Shown here one piece after another: positions 1-8,574 of a DNA stretch of 64,000 nt; position 1 is the first letter of the stretch; every line of letters begins with the position of its first letter. The translations under genes were made by a program, and so were the position numbers. The notes beneath the pieces are model-generated. The model saw only the letters and a list, made by a program, of their open reading frames with translations. It had not been told where the DNA came from and ran no database searches. The stretch is from Aequorivita soesokkakensis (GTDB taxonomy: Bacteria > Bacteroidota > Bacteroidia > Flavobacteriales > Flavobacteriaceae). The stretch is taken from positions 1 to 64,000 of the forward strand of contig NZ_LXIE01000023.1 in the NCBI RefSeq assembly GCF_001641085.1. The letters run 5' to 3'.

Positions 1-87
1 AATATTTAAAGATATTTAATTAATAAAAGAACAGTTGCTTAAGATTTTAAAAAATTATTAGTCTTTTCCTGGCAAAAAAGAATTAAA

Positions 88-1107
88 ATGATAGAAACAA
101 TAAAAAAACACATAGCTGAAGTTCAAGCCTTTTCTTCAACCAAAAAAGAAGAAATTGAAAACTTCCGCATAAAATATTTAGGTAAAAAAGGATTATTAAA
201 TGACTTTTTCGCCGAGTTTAAAAACGTGGCAAACGACCAAAAAAAGGAGTTTGGACAGGTTATAAATTCTCTTAAAAAAAGTGCCGAGGATAAGGTAAAT
301 GAACTAAAGGAATCTTTAGAAAGCAAAGAGGAAACAAAAGGTATTTATGGCGATCTTTCCCGTCCAGGGGAAATAATTCCGTTGGGTTCGCGCCATCCTA
401 TTTCCATCGTTAAAAACAAGATTATCGATATCTTTTTGAGAATCGGTTTCAATGTTTCCGAAGGCCCTGAAATTGAAGATGATTGGCACAACTTTACCGC
501 GCTAAACTTACCGGAATATCACCCAGCGCGCGATATGCAGGATACATTTTTTATCCAGACCAATCCTGATGTTTTGTTGCGCACACACACTTCTTCGGTA
601 CAGGTTCGCTATATGGAAAACAACAAGCCGCCAATCCGTACCATTTCACCCGGTCGTGTTTATAGAAATGAAGCCATTTCAGCGCGTTCGCACTGCTTTT
701 TCCACCAAGTGGAAGGTTTGTATGTGGACAAAGGTGTAAGCTTCGCAGACTTGAAACAAACGCTGCAGTATTTCACTACGGAAATGTTCGGAAAATCTAA
801 AATCCGTTTGCGTCCCTCCTATTTCCCATTTACGGAACCGAGTGCGGAAGTTGATGTTTATTGGGGATTGGAAACCGAAGCAGATTACCGAATCACCAAA
901 GGAACAGGCTGGCTAGAAATTGGCGGCTGCGGAATGGTTGACCCGAACGTACTTAAAAACTGCGGCATCGATCCCGAGGAATATTCTGGTTTTGCTTTTG
1001 GCGTGGGCGTTGACCGTATTGCGATGTTATTGCATCAAATTCCGGACATTAGAATGTTTAGCGAAAACGACGTTCGCTTTTTGGAACAGTTTAAAAGTGT
1101 GCTATAA
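88..1107 (+). CDS. pheS: Phenylalanine--tRNA ligase alpha subunit
   Basis: Cytosolic catalytic subunit of the (alpha-beta)2 enzyme that charges tRNA-Phe. At 339 residues it has the normal PheS length. Residues 1-90 are a charged helical, probably coiled-coil, tRNA-binding arm. The class II synthetase core follows, with the family stretch YHPARDMQDTFF, a motif 2 region around FHQVEGLYVD, and motif 3 AFGVGVDRIAML near the C-terminus. The ATG start fits the family N-terminus and follows an AT-rich leader with no clear Shine-Dalgarno sequence. pheT is not adjacent; two small unknown genes follow instead. Identification is firm from motif content and order. Confidence 0.97.
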   Translation: MIETIKKHIAEVQAFSSTKKEEIENFRIKYLGKKGLLNDFFAEFKNVANDQKKEFGQVINSLKKSAEDKVNELKESLESKEETKGIYGDLSRPGEIIPLGSRHPISIVKNKIIDIFLRIGFNVSEGPEIEDDWHNFTALNLPEYHPARDMQDTFFIQTNPDVLLRTHTSSVQVRYMENNKPPIRTISPGRVYRNEAISARSHCFFHQVEGLYVDKGVSFADLKQTLQYFTTEMFGKSKIRLRPSYFPFTEPSAEVDVYWGLETEADYRITKGTGWLEIGGCGMVDPNVLKNCGIDPEEYSGFAFGVGVDRIAMLLHQIPDIRMFSENDVRFLEQFKSVL

Positions 1108-1149
1108 GTTTGTATCTTTAAGCAAAAACTGCTTTTAAAACTTTCCGCT

Positions 1150-1314
1150 ATGAAAAAATATTTTGTTATTGCCCTATTGGTCATTGTTGCGCTTGTCGTA
1201 ATTTATTTGACATTTATAATCGCCTACATTAAAATAATCATTGGTTCTATTTTGCTGGGAGTTTCGGCCATCGCACTTTTAGCGGTTTGGATTATGTGGA
1301 AAATTGAAGACTGA
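1150..1314 (+). CDS. Small two-helix membrane protein, unknown function
   Basis: A 54-residue reading frame between pheS and the next gene. It starts ATG-AAA-AAA and ends TGA two bases before the next ATG. It is almost entirely hydrophobic: one membrane segment at about residues 4-28, a lysine at 28, a second at about 29-50, and the charged tail KIED. Tight spacing on both sides suggests co-transcription with pheS and the 131-residue gene. I recognise no family. Hydrophobicity, the Lys-Lys start and operon-like spacing support a real gene, but so short an open frame could arise by chance. Confidence 0.5.
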   Translation: MKKYFVIALLVIVALVVIYLTFIIAYIKIIIGSILLGVSAIALLAVWIMWKIED

Positions 1315-1316
1315 TT

Positions 1317-1712
1317 ATGCGAAGAGATATTGAAATTCCAAAAGCTGAAAATGTCCATATTGTTGCCATAAAAGAATGGGACAAAGATTTTACCGGCCAG
1401 CAATGGAATATATATTTGGTAAATGATCGCGAAGATGAAATTTCCACTGTTTTGGTAATGTCGCGGGGTAAAAGTGAAGATAGAAAAACCTCGACCCTGC
1501 GTCACGGTTTGGGAAATATGGAACCAAGAACAGCCGCAAAAGTTGAATTTATTCCAACGGAAGTTTTGGGTTTTACCAATGAATATTTGCTCACTTTTTT
1601 TGCTGAAAATAAACTCTTTGAGCGCAAATTCATTTTTGAACCAAACAGCATTTCCGAAGAAAATGTGGTCGAGCTTCCCGTTTTGGAAAGCGAGGGAATT
1701 TTGGCGAAATAA
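1317..1712 (+). CDS. Conserved hypothetical protein following pheS
   Basis: A 131-residue soluble protein with no signal peptide or membrane segment. It has alternating beta-strand-like stretches (VHIVAIKEWDKDF, WNIYLVNDRED, ISTVLVMSRG) and an acidic C-terminus. I believe homologues are common in Flavobacteriaceae and are sometimes labelled as phenylalanyl-tRNA synthetase subunits because of their position. Nothing in this sequence resembles PheS or PheT, so that label would be misleading. It sits two bases after the 54-residue membrane ORF and nine bases before the ABC ATPase start, so all probably form one transcript. The function is unknown. Confidence 0.8.
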   Translation: MRRDIEIPKAENVHIVAIKEWDKDFTGQQWNIYLVNDREDEISTVLVMSRGKSEDRKTSTLRHGLGNMEPRTAAKVEFIPTEVLGFTNEYLLTFFAENKLFERKFIFEPNSISEENVVELPVLESEGILAK

Positions 1713-1721
1713 TATTTTGTG

Positions 1722-2675
1722 ATGTTAAAAGTTGAAATCGATTCCTTTTCCTATTCTGAAAAAACCATTTTAAAGAACATTCATTTCACGCTTAAACCTG
1801 GCAAACATCTCAGTATTTTAGGTGAAAGTGGCTGCGGCAAATCTACACTTTTACATCTTGTTTACGGCTTGCTCCATTTGGAAAATGGCTCCATTTTTTT
1901 CAACGAAAAAAAACTGCTCGGCCCAACCAAAACCCTCATTCCCGGCGAACCTTTTATGAAGCTCGTGGCGCAGAAATTCAATATTATGCCTTTTACAACA
2001 GTTGCCGAAAACCTGGGTTCACATCTTTCCAGACTGAATGAGGAAAAAGACGAAAAGCGAATTGATGATTTATTGGAAGCAGTAGAGATGGAAGCTTTCA
2101 AAAATACAATGGTAAAAAACCTGAGCGGCGGACAAAAACAACGCGTGGCTTTGGCGAAAGCATTGGCGAACGAACCTGAAATTCTTTTACTTGACGAGCC
2201 TTTCAGCAATATTGATGTTTTTAGAAAAAATAAATTACAGCGAAAAATATTTAATTATCTGAAAGAAAATAACATAAGCTGCATTACCGCAACCCACGAC
2301 AGCGAAGAAGCCTTGGCATTCTCGGATCAAATTTTAATGTTGAAAAACGGAACTGAAGAACTATTCGGAACGCCAGAATTTATTTATAAAAATGTAGCTA
2401 CGAAATATCAAGCTGGATTTTTTGGCGATGCGAATCTGCTTCCAAAAAATCTTTTTTCTTCCGAAGAAACTTCTGAAAAAATGGTTGTTTTTCCGCATCA
2501 ATTAGAAATTTCCGATGAAAAAACAGCACTTGAAGTGATTGTGAAAAAATCCTATTTCAAAGGAACCCATTTTTTGGTTGAAGCAACTTTTAAAGACGAA
2601 ACCATATTTTTCAATAGCTCTATTTCTTTAAAAAAAGGCAAACTATGTAGTTTGAAAATTTCAGAAAAAGATTAA
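1722..2675 (+). CDS. ABC transporter ATP-binding protein, PotA/FbpC type
   Basis: ATPase component of an ABC importer or similar machine. Numbered from the ATG at 1722, it has Walker A GESGCGKST (34-42), a Q-loop around VAQKF, signature LSGGQKQRVALAKA (134-147), Walker B ILLLDEP (154-160) and the switch histidine in ATHDSEEALA. Residues from about 230 to the end form an extra beta-rich, TOBE-like domain, as in polyamine, iron and molybdate importers. A GTG three bases upstream is an alternative start. No permease or binding protein lies nearby, so the substrate cannot be inferred. The stop overlaps the convergent oxidoreductase by four bases. Confidence 0.9.
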   Translation: MLKVEIDSFSYSEKTILKNIHFTLKPGKHLSILGESGCGKSTLLHLVYGLLHLENGSIFFNEKKLLGPTKTLIPGEPFMKLVAQKFNIMPFTTVAENLGSHLSRLNEEKDEKRIDDLLEAVEMEAFKNTMVKNLSGGQKQRVALAKALANEPEILLLDEPFSNIDVFRKNKLQRKIFNYLKENNISCITATHDSEEALAFSDQILMLKNGTEELFGTPEFIYKNVATKYQAGFFGDANLLPKNLFSSEETSEKMVVFPHQLEISDEKTALEVIVKKSYFKGTHFLVEATFKDETIFFNSSISLKKGKLCSLKISEKD

Positions 2676-3667
2676 ACTACGACTATCATCTTCCCTTTGT
2701 TTTTTCCATCAAAAAGATCAATAAAAGCCTGTGGAATATTTTCAAAACCTTCCACTACCGTTTCCATATAAGTAAGTTTGTCTTCTTCCATCCACTGTGC
2801 CAATCGCTTCTGTGCAGGACCAAAATCCTTTACAAAATCGCGTACCGTAAAACCCTGCATTAAAATACTGTTTTTAATCAACGTAGTTTCAACCCGTGGA
2901 CCTGTTGGTCTTTCTGTATCGTTATAAGTTGAAATAGCACCACAGTTAATTACTCTTCCATATTTATTCATATTCATCAAAGCTGCGTCCAGAATTTCTC
3001 CGCCCACATTATCAAAATACACATCAACACCATCTGGGCAGGCTTCGGCGATTGCCTTTTTCATATTGTCCGTAGTTTTATAATTGATAGCCGCATCAAA
3101 ACCAAATTTCTCTTGAATTCGGTCAATTTTTTCTTCGCTGCCCGCAATTCCAACTACTCTACAGCCTTTAATTTTTCCTATTTGTCCAACCACGCTTCCC
3201 ACAGCGCCCGCGGCTCCAGAAACTAAAAGCGTCTCGCCCTTTTCAAGTTTCCCTATTTTTTTAAGACCGAGATAGGCGGTGATTCCTGTTAATCCCAAAA
3301 TGCCCAAATAGGCTTTTAGCGGGGCTTTTCCGCCATCCACTTTGTTGAGACCATTTCCGTTTGAGGTTTGGAATTGTTTCCACTGAAGCATTCCGTTCAC
3401 AAAATCACCTTTCTGAAAATTCTTGTTATTCGATTCAATAACCTCAGCAATAATGCCAGATTCCAAAGGCTTTCCAACTTCAAAAGGCGAAATGTATGAT
3501 TTTTCGTCCCGCATGCGTCCGCGTAAATACGGATCAACGGAAACGTATTTTGTTTTCAGCAAAAGTTCACCGTCTTTGGGTTGTGGTTTTTCTTCTTCGG
3601 TAAACTCAAAATCATTTAAGGAAGGTTTGCCTTCGGGCCGTTTTTTCAGCAGGATTACTTTATTCAT
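2672..3667 (-). CDS. NADP-dependent zinc-free MDR oxidoreductase (curcumin/LTB4 reductase-like)
   Basis: Medium-chain dehydrogenase/reductase of 331 residues, without the catalytic zinc cysteines. The N-terminal GroES-like half includes VDPYLRGRM (45-53), a signature of the leukotriene-B4 12-hydroxydehydrogenase/CurA branch. The Rossmann dinucleotide motif GAAGAVGS is at 151-158, and VYFDNVGGEILD follows. Family members reduce alpha,beta-unsaturated ketones and aldehydes with NADPH in the cytosol, often as detoxification. It is a single-gene unit convergent with the ABC ATPase. The substrate is not determinable from sequence. Confidence 0.92.
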   Translation of the reverse strand: MNKVILLKKRPEGKPSLNDFEFTEEEKPQPKDGELLLKTKYVSVDPYLRGRMRDEKSYISPFEVGKPLESGIIAEVIESNNKNFQKGDFVNGMLQWKQFQTSNGNGLNKVDGGKAPLKAYLGILGLTGITAYLGLKKIGKLEKGETLLVSGAAGAVGSVVGQIGKIKGCRVVGIAGSEEKIDRIQEKFGFDAAINYKTTDNMKKAIAEACPDGVDVYFDNVGGEILDAALMNMNKYGRVINCGAISTYNDTERPTGPRVETTLIKNSILMQGFTVRDFVKDFGPAQKRLAQWMEEDKLTYMETVVEGFENIPQAFIDLFDGKNKGKMIVVV

Positions 3668-3799
3668 CAGTATTATTTATTTCAGTTTCATAAATTTAAA
3701 ACATAAAAACACAACTGCCCAAACCTATATCTTTATTTAATAAAAGAATAACAGACTTACATTTCTGAAAAGATTAACGAACTTCGCTTTTGGGCGCAA

Positions 3800-3807
3800 T
3801 ATCTTTG
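3800..3807 (+). promoter_or_regulatory. -7 promoter box for the FUSC gene
   Basis: TATCTTTG matches the Bacteroidota -7 consensus TAnnTTTG and lies 16 bases before the proposed TTG start. No TTG -33 element stands at the usual 17-23 base spacing. Confidence 0.45.
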
Positions 3808-3823
3808 CAACTTCTGAAACCAA

Positions 3824-6055
3824 TTGCTTTTGAAATCTTCAAAAAACATAGTAGCCACAGCCTTTAAAGATCTTTCGGATTACTTTAATAGCACAGATTT
3901 TTCCAAAGCAATACTTTTGGGAATTGCGCTTACGGTTCCAATAATTTTTGGGGTGAAAATGGACATGCTGCCCATCGGAATTACAATTACCGTTGGCGCC
4001 ATGCTCGCCTCGCCCAGTGACATTAGCGGAAGCATCAGACATAAAATTACAGGTATTTTATTTGCAACTTTATTGGCAATGATCGTGAGCTTGATTGGTG
4101 GTTATTTACATCTTTCACTTTGGTTGTTGTTCCCCATTGTGGGCATTTTAATGTTCAGTATTGCCTATCTCGCCATTTATGGATTTCGGGCTTCTCTTAT
4201 AAGTTTTTCGGGACTTTTGGCGTTGGTGCTAAGTTTTTCAAACGTTTCCACCGGAATGGAGCCTTATGAAAGAATGCTGCTAATTGGCATCGGCGGACTT
4301 TGGTATGCGGCACTTTCGCTACTTCGACATTTTATTTTTCCGAAAGCACCAACGGAATATTACCTTTCCAAAACCCTAAAACTTACAGCCGAATATTTAA
4401 AAATTAGAGGCGAATTGGTTGCTGAAACAACAGATCGCAGCGAGTTATTAAAAAAGTTGTTGGCTACCCAAACCGACCTTACCACAACCCACGAAACCCT
4501 GCGCGATATATTGATTTCAACCCGAACAGGTTCCGGAAAATCTGAGTATGAAGGAAAGCGCATGTTGATATTTGTACAATTGGTGGATATGCTCGAACTG
4601 GCTATGGCAAACCCCGTGGACTATTCAAAAACAGATGAACTTTTTAAAAAGAAACCACAGCAATTGGCAGATTTTCAAGGGTTGCTTTTCGCGATGAGCA
4701 GCAGATTGAACGTAATTGCCGATAATATTTCCACTCCCAAAAGAATTCGAAATAATACTAAAATTGAAGGATTTCAAAAAAATATAAAAAATGATATTTC
4801 CGAATATGCCTTATCAAAGAAAGCTTTTGATGAAAATTTGCTGATGCTAAAAAACCTTTTCAAATATCAAAAGGAGCAAATAAAGAAGATTGAAAAAATT
4901 GAATGGTTGCTGAAAAACCCAGCACAGCGCGAGATTTCTTTGTTAAAAAAGGAAGATTCCCGCAAATTTCTAACAAAGGAAAACTATGATTTTGAAGTTT
5001 TGGTTGAAAATTTCAACTTGCGCTCGCCTATTTTTAAACATTCTCTGCGCCTTGGGGTAATGACAATGATTGGTTATGGAGTGGGGATGCTGTTTTCCGT
5101 GCAAAACCCATATTGGATTTTACTTACGTTAATCGTGATTATGCGTCCAACTTTCGGTCTCACGAAAACACGTTCAAAAGAACGAACTATTGGAACTTTG
5201 ATTGGTGGTGCGTTAGCGGTCGGTATTGTGTTACTAACTCAAAATACAACTGTTTATGGCATTTTGGCAATTGTTTCATTGGTAATTGCCTTTTCGATGG
5301 TGCAACGAAATTACAAGGCTGCGGCAACATTTATTACGCTGAGTGTGGTTTTTATTTATGCACTTTTACGGCCGGATATTTTTAATGTAATTCAGTATCG
5401 AGTTACGGATACCCTTATTGGCGCTGGGTTGGCAACTTTAGGAAATTTGCTGCTTTGGCCTGCTTGGGAAATACAGGGGATGCAAAAAACCCTGCTTGAA
5501 ACTATTAAAGCGAATCGTGTTTATTTGGAAGAAATCATCAGCTTTTACAACAAAAAAGGAAACGTCCCCACGCAATATAAAGTGGCTCGAAAAAAAGCCT
5601 TTTTGGAAATGTCTGACCTCAGTTCGGCTTTTCAACGGATGACTCAGGAACCAAAATCGAAACAGCAAAATCTGGACAAGTTTTATGAAATTGCAATGCT
5701 CAACCACACTTTTTTATCCTCATTGGCTTCGTTGAGCACTTATATTTTAAACAATCCAACGACACCTGCTTCGGAAAATTTCAATAAAGTTTCTTCTAAA
5801 ATTGTACAAAATCTTTTGGATGCAGAAACTATTTTAAAGGAAGAAATTTCTTTGGAAGTTGAAAAAAGTGACCCAGATTCAGAAGACATTTTTGAATCTA
5901 CTTATGGAAAAAAAATCACATTTTCTGATGACGAAAAACCGAAAGAGGATTTCCATCTAAAAATTGAAGAAGCGCATTTAGTCCGCGAACAGTTGAAATG
6001 GTTGCTTGCGATGAGTAAAAAAATGCCGAAACTTTTAAGGGAAATGGAATTTTAA
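3824..6055 (+). CDS. FUSC-family inner-membrane protein (YccS-like)
   Basis: A large membrane protein of about 743 residues with two clusters of transmembrane helices, roughly 28-165 and 405-545. Soluble helical regions lie between them and at the C-terminus. This duplicated layout is that of the fusaric-acid-resistance/YccS superfamily, whose members export aromatic compounds or have envelope roles. The second half carries the typical RPTFGLTKTRSKERTIGTLIGG region as two short blocks. There is no in-frame ATG before the first membrane helix, so translation must start at a TTG (3824 or 3830). The -7 box at 3800 supports this. It is transcribed alone, and no membrane-fusion partner is nearby. 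Confidence 0.88.
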   Translation: MLLKSSKNIVATAFKDLSDYFNSTDFSKAILLGIALTVPIIFGVKMDMLPIGITITVGAMLASPSDISGSIRHKITGILFATLLAMIVSLIGGYLHLSLWLLFPIVGILMFSIAYLAIYGFRASLISFSGLLALVLSFSNVSTGMEPYERMLLIGIGGLWYAALSLLRHFIFPKAPTEYYLSKTLKLTAEYLKIRGELVAETTDRSELLKKLLATQTDLTTTHETLRDILISTRTGSGKSEYEGKRMLIFVQLVDMLELAMANPVDYSKTDELFKKKPQQLADFQGLLFAMSSRLNVIADNISTPKRIRNNTKIEGFQKNIKNDISEYALSKKAFDENLLMLKNLFKYQKEQIKKIEKIEWLLKNPAQREISLLKKEDSRKFLTKENYDFEVLVENFNLRSPIFKHSLRLGVMTMIGYGVGMLFSVQNPYWILLTLIVIMRPTFGLTKTRSKERTIGTLIGGALAVGIVLLTQNTTVYGILAIVSLVIAFSMVQRNYKAAATFITLSVVFIYALLRPDIFNVIQYRVTDTLIGAGLATLGNLLLWPAWEIQGMQKTLLETIKANRVYLEEIISFYNKKGNVPTQYKVARKKAFLEMSDLSSAFQRMTQEPKSKQQNLDKFYEIAMLNHTFLSSLASLSTYILNNPTTPASENFNKVSSKIVQNLLDAETILKEEISLEVEKSDPDSEDIFESTYGKKITFSDDEKPKEDFHLKIEEAHLVREQLKWLLAMSKKMPKLLREMEF

Positions 6056-6064
6056 AATTGGTGC

Positions 6065-6523
6065 TTATTTCACACTCGTAATTTTATAAATAGTTCCATT
6101 AAGATTGAATTCATCTGCTTTTTTCTTTCCCGAAAGAAGCAAACCCACTGGTGAATTCAAGGCAACACATAAATAATCCGTTTTCCCAATAGGAACAGTG
6201 CCAATGGAAAGGCTGATGAAATAAGTAAACCTATCCGTATAAACCAAACTTCCCAAACGCGCGTAATCTGAAGTTGCGTTAACATCTATTTTTTTGAGAA
6301 GTGGGATTATTTTTTCAATTTCCTGCAATTGTTTTCCAGCATTTTCTCGGTCAATCTGAAGCATTGCGCGCCCAGTTTCGTGTTTGTCACCGCTGCTGCT
6401 TTTCGATTCTTCAAGCAATGAATCTTCAATATCGGCAATGGTTTGTTTTATTTTTGAATAACGGTTGTCAACCTGTTTTTGGCAGTGTTGCAGCAATTCG
6501 GTTTTAATTTCTACTGCGGTCAT
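6065..6523 (-). CDS. GreA/GreB C-terminal-like protein
   Basis: A 152-residue cytosolic protein. The N-terminal half is a long helical region carrying SSSGDKHETGRAMLQ. The C-terminal half (about 85-152) is beta-rich with VALNSPVGLLLSGKKKADEF, resembling the FKBP-like C-terminal domain of transcript-cleavage factors (SPxGxAL-type block). As I recall, databases often call this family '3-oxoacyl-ACP synthase', which the sequence does not support: it is too short and has no Cys-His-Asn site. It starts four bases inside the end of mtgA, so the two are probably cotranscribed. A role in binding RNA polymerase is inference. Confidence 0.75.
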   Translation of the reverse strand: MTAVEIKTELLQHCQKQVDNRYSKIKQTIADIEDSLLEESKSSSGDKHETGRAMLQIDRENAGKQLQEIEKIIPLLKKIDVNATSDYARLGSLVYTDRFTYFISLSIGTVPIGKTDYLCVALNSPVGLLLSGKKKADEFNLNGTIYKITSVK

Positions 6524-7239
6524 TTCTTCTTTTTCGTTTTCTTTTTATCTTCTTTGGGTTCCTGCTTTTGCAATGTAAAAGGGCCATAATAACGCATTTG
6601 GCGGACAATCCATTGTGTTCGCCTTGCAACATAATTTCCGGGCGGATTGGCCTTATATCTTTGCGGACTCGGCAAAATTGCGGCAATAGCGGCTGCATTT
6701 TCAATCCGAAGATTTTTTGCTGATTTTTTAAACCAGTATTGCGAAGCTGCTTCAGCGCCAAAAACGCCATCGCCCATTTCTACGCTGTTTAAATACACTT
6801 CCAAAATGCGTTCTTTGCTCCAAAACGTTTCAATCAAAAGGGTGAAATACGCCTCCATTCCCTTTCGAAACCAAGTTCGGCCTGGCCATAAAAAAGCATT
6901 TTTAGCGGTCTGTTGGGAGATTGTACTGCCGCCGCGGAGTTTCTTTCCTTTTTCGTTGTTTTCCAAAGCTTTTTCAATTGCTTCACGGTCAAACCCGCTA
7001 TGGCTTAAAAAAGTTTGATCTTCGGCACAGATAACTGCTAACTGCAAATACGGGGAAATTTCTTCAATAGGAACCCAATCGTGGCGGGTTTGGTATTTTT
7101 CGTCCCCTTCAATGGAACGGATTGCCATCAAAGGCGTGTAGGGTACCGGGACGAATTTGTAGATAAGTACCCACAAAATCGTAAGCCCGAAGAACCAAAG
7201 AATGAGTTTAAATATAAATTTGAATAGTTTTTTTATCAT
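6520..7239 (-). CDS. mtgA: Monofunctional peptidoglycan glycosyltransferase
   Basis: Family GT51 transglycosylase that polymerises lipid II into glycan strands. One N-terminal membrane anchor (about 4-25, numbered from the ATG at 7239) precedes a periplasmic catalytic domain. Motif 1 is ICAEDQTFLSHSGFD with the catalytic Glu, motif 2 is RGGSTISQQTAKN, and the RKGMEAYFTLLIE and YLNSVEMGDGVFG blocks follow. There is no transpeptidase domain, and the C-terminus is a lysine-rich tail. I prefer the ATG at 7239 over the TTG at 7254, because the upstream codons lie in the C-rich palindrome. It overlaps the GreA-like gene by four bases. Confidence 0.94.
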   Translation of the reverse strand: MIKKLFKFIFKLILWFFGLTILWVLIYKFVPVPYTPLMAIRSIEGDEKYQTRHDWVPIEEISPYLQLAVICAEDQTFLSHSGFDREAIEKALENNEKGKKLRGGSTISQQTAKNAFLWPGRTWFRKGMEAYFTLLIETFWSKERILEVYLNSVEMGDGVFGAEAASQYWFKKSAKNLRIENAAAIAAILPSPQRYKANPPGNYVARRTQWIVRQMRYYGPFTLQKQEPKEDKKKTKKKK

Positions 7240-7242
7240 AAG

Positions 7243-7283
7243 CCCCCTCCCCAACCCTCCCCGAAAAAGGGGGAGGGAGCGGG
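7243..7283. repeat. C-rich intergenic palindrome, copy 1
   Basis: CCCTCCCC (7255-7262) pairs with GGGGAGGG (7270-7277) across a seven-base A-rich loop, inside a longer C-rich then G-rich stretch. It lies between the FAD oxidoreductase stop and mtgA. It may serve as a terminator-like hairpin for minus-strand transcription, though it lacks a clean T run. A related element lies at 8448-8475, on the other side of the oxidoreductase gene. Confidence 0.75.
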
Positions 7284-7291
7284 GAATTTAT

Positions 7292-8410
7292 TTAATTAGT
7301 TAATTCTGCCAATTGTTTCCCGATTGAACTGCCAATGGCAACACCCATTCCGCCAAGCCTAACCCCACAAAAAATGTTTTCTGAAACAATTTTTACAATT
7401 GGTTTTTTCTGTTTCCCCAATCCCATAATCCCGCTCCAGCGATGGTCGATTTCAAAAGATTGGGTTGGTAAAATTACTGTTTTAAGCAATTCCTCCAACT
7501 TGTTTTGCACCAATTCTGTCAGTTGCATCTCGGTAGTTTCCTCAGCTTTGAAATCTAAGTTTCTGCCGCCGCCAAATAGAATTCTATTCTCAATATTTCT
7601 GAAATAATAAAAGCCTTTGTCTAAGTGAAATGTTCCTTTTATTTGAAGATTTTCAATGGGTTTTGTGACCAAAACTTGTGCCCTTGCTGGCTTTACATCT
7701 TCGTTTAAAAATTGCTTTGCGAAACCGTTATTGGCGATAAAAACTTTTTTTGCTGAAATGTCTTCAGAAGAATTCACTTGGAGGGAAACTGATTCACCAT
7801 TGTCTGAAATATTTGTTATTTCAGAAGAATTCAATATTAAAATATTTTCTTTTGAAGCTTTTTTGATGAGGCCGAGCATCATTTTTCCGGTGTCAATCTG
7901 TCCTTCAAACGCACTGTAAATAAGTTTTGGCTGAATATTTTCAAATCCGAAATGGTTCTCTTTTTCTGAAAAAACTTCAGCATTGAAAACAGATTTCAGC
8001 AATTCATTTACAAAATCAATTTTTGATTTACAGGTTTCAAAAAGTTCAGCATCTTCCAAAGTAAAAAGTTCGTAGCCTCCGTATTCTTGATAGTCCAGTT
8101 GTTCATCGCCGAGTGTTTTTCGCAATAATTGTAAACCTTCCACCCTGCTTTTTACAAGTTGGATTACTTCTTCTTCGGAATGGTTTTTTAAATCTTCGAG
8201 TATTTCAGAAATACTTCCGAAGCACGCAAAACCGGCGTTTTTTGTACTTGCGCCACTGGGAAGCAGGCCGCGTTCAAAGACTACAATTTTGCTTTTGGGA
8301 TGCTTAACTCGAAGTTCCAACGCACAGCTCAAACCAACAATTCCGCTGCCGATTACTGCGAAATCGATGTTTGATAACCACGTTTTGTGTTCCCAGTAAG
8401 ATAGATTCAT
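7292..8410 (-). CDS. FAD-dependent oxidoreductase, DAO/glycine oxidase type
   Basis: A 372-residue flavoprotein. The N-terminal FAD-binding motif AVIGSGIVGLSCALELR (Gly-x-Gly-x-x-Gly) is followed by GASTKNAGFACFGS, typical of the D-amino-acid oxidase/glycine oxidase superfamily. The C-terminal block FCGVRLGGMGVAIGSSIG closes the FAD site. Members oxidise secondary or primary amines using O2 or another acceptor in the cytosol; the substrate here is unknown. I chose the ATG at 8410 over the TTG at 8431 because a -7 box (TATATTTG on the minus strand) overlaps the longer reading. C-rich palindromes lie on both sides. Confidence 0.85.
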   Translation of the reverse strand: MNLSYWEHKTWLSNIDFAVIGSGIVGLSCALELRVKHPKSKIVVFERGLLPSGASTKNAGFACFGSISEILEDLKNHSEEEVIQLVKSRVEGLQLLRKTLGDEQLDYQEYGGYELFTLEDAELFETCKSKIDFVNELLKSVFNAEVFSEKENHFGFENIQPKLIYSAFEGQIDTGKMMLGLIKKASKENILILNSSEITNISDNGESVSLQVNSSEDISAKKVFIANNGFAKQFLNEDVKPARAQVLVTKPIENLQIKGTFHLDKGFYYFRNIENRILFGGGRNLDFKAEETTEMQLTELVQNKLEELLKTVILPTQSFEIDHRWSGIMGLGKQKKPIVKIVSENIFCGVRLGGMGVAIGSSIGKQLAELTN

Positions 8411-8428
8411 TTTACTATAATTTAAAAA

Positions 8429-8436
8429 CAAATATA
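8429..8436 (-). promoter_or_regulatory. -7 box for the FAD oxidoreductase
   Basis: TATATTTG on the minus strand fits TAnnTTTG and ends 18 bases before the ATG at 8410. It would overlap the start codon if translation began at 8431, so it decides the start. Confidence 0.45.
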
Positions 8437-8447
8437 CTCAGGAAAAC

Positions 8448-8475
8448 ATCCCCCTAACCCCCTTCAAAGGGGGAT
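8448..8475. repeat. C-rich intergenic palindrome, copy 2
   Basis: ATCCCCC (8448-8454) pairs with GGGGGAT (8469-8475). An alternative tighter hairpin pairs CCCCCTT (8458-8464) with AAGGGGG (8467-8473). Seven T residues follow on the plus strand. From memory, the same general sequence type recurs between genes in many Flavobacteriaceae genomes. Confidence 0.75.
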
Positions 8476-8507
8476 TTTTTTCAGCCTAAAAATATATGTA
8501 AATTAAA

Positions 8508-8551
8508 AAAGCACCAAATTCCAATGATATGAGTTTGGAATTTGGTGCTTT
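8508..8551 (-). terminator. Terminator of the accB-accC transcript
   Basis: A perfect 17-bp stem (8508-8524 with 8535-8551) encloses a ten-base loop and has T runs outside both arms. It is 23 bases downstream of the accC stop, so it ends minus-strand transcription. The arms contain AAATTCC, the same unit as the heptamer array at 9946-10002. Confidence 0.85.
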
Positions 8552-8574
8552 CATTTTTTTGGAATTTGCGAATG

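Noticed and set aside
1-87. Promoter or leader-peptide attenuator ahead of pheS
   Set aside because: No run of Phe codons, hairpin pair or TAnnTTTG match with proper spacing is visible in these 87 bases.
6065-6523. Label '3-oxoacyl-ACP synthase' for the 152-residue protein
   Set aside because: It is far too short and has no Cys-His-Asn active site; it resembles the GreA C-terminal domain instead.
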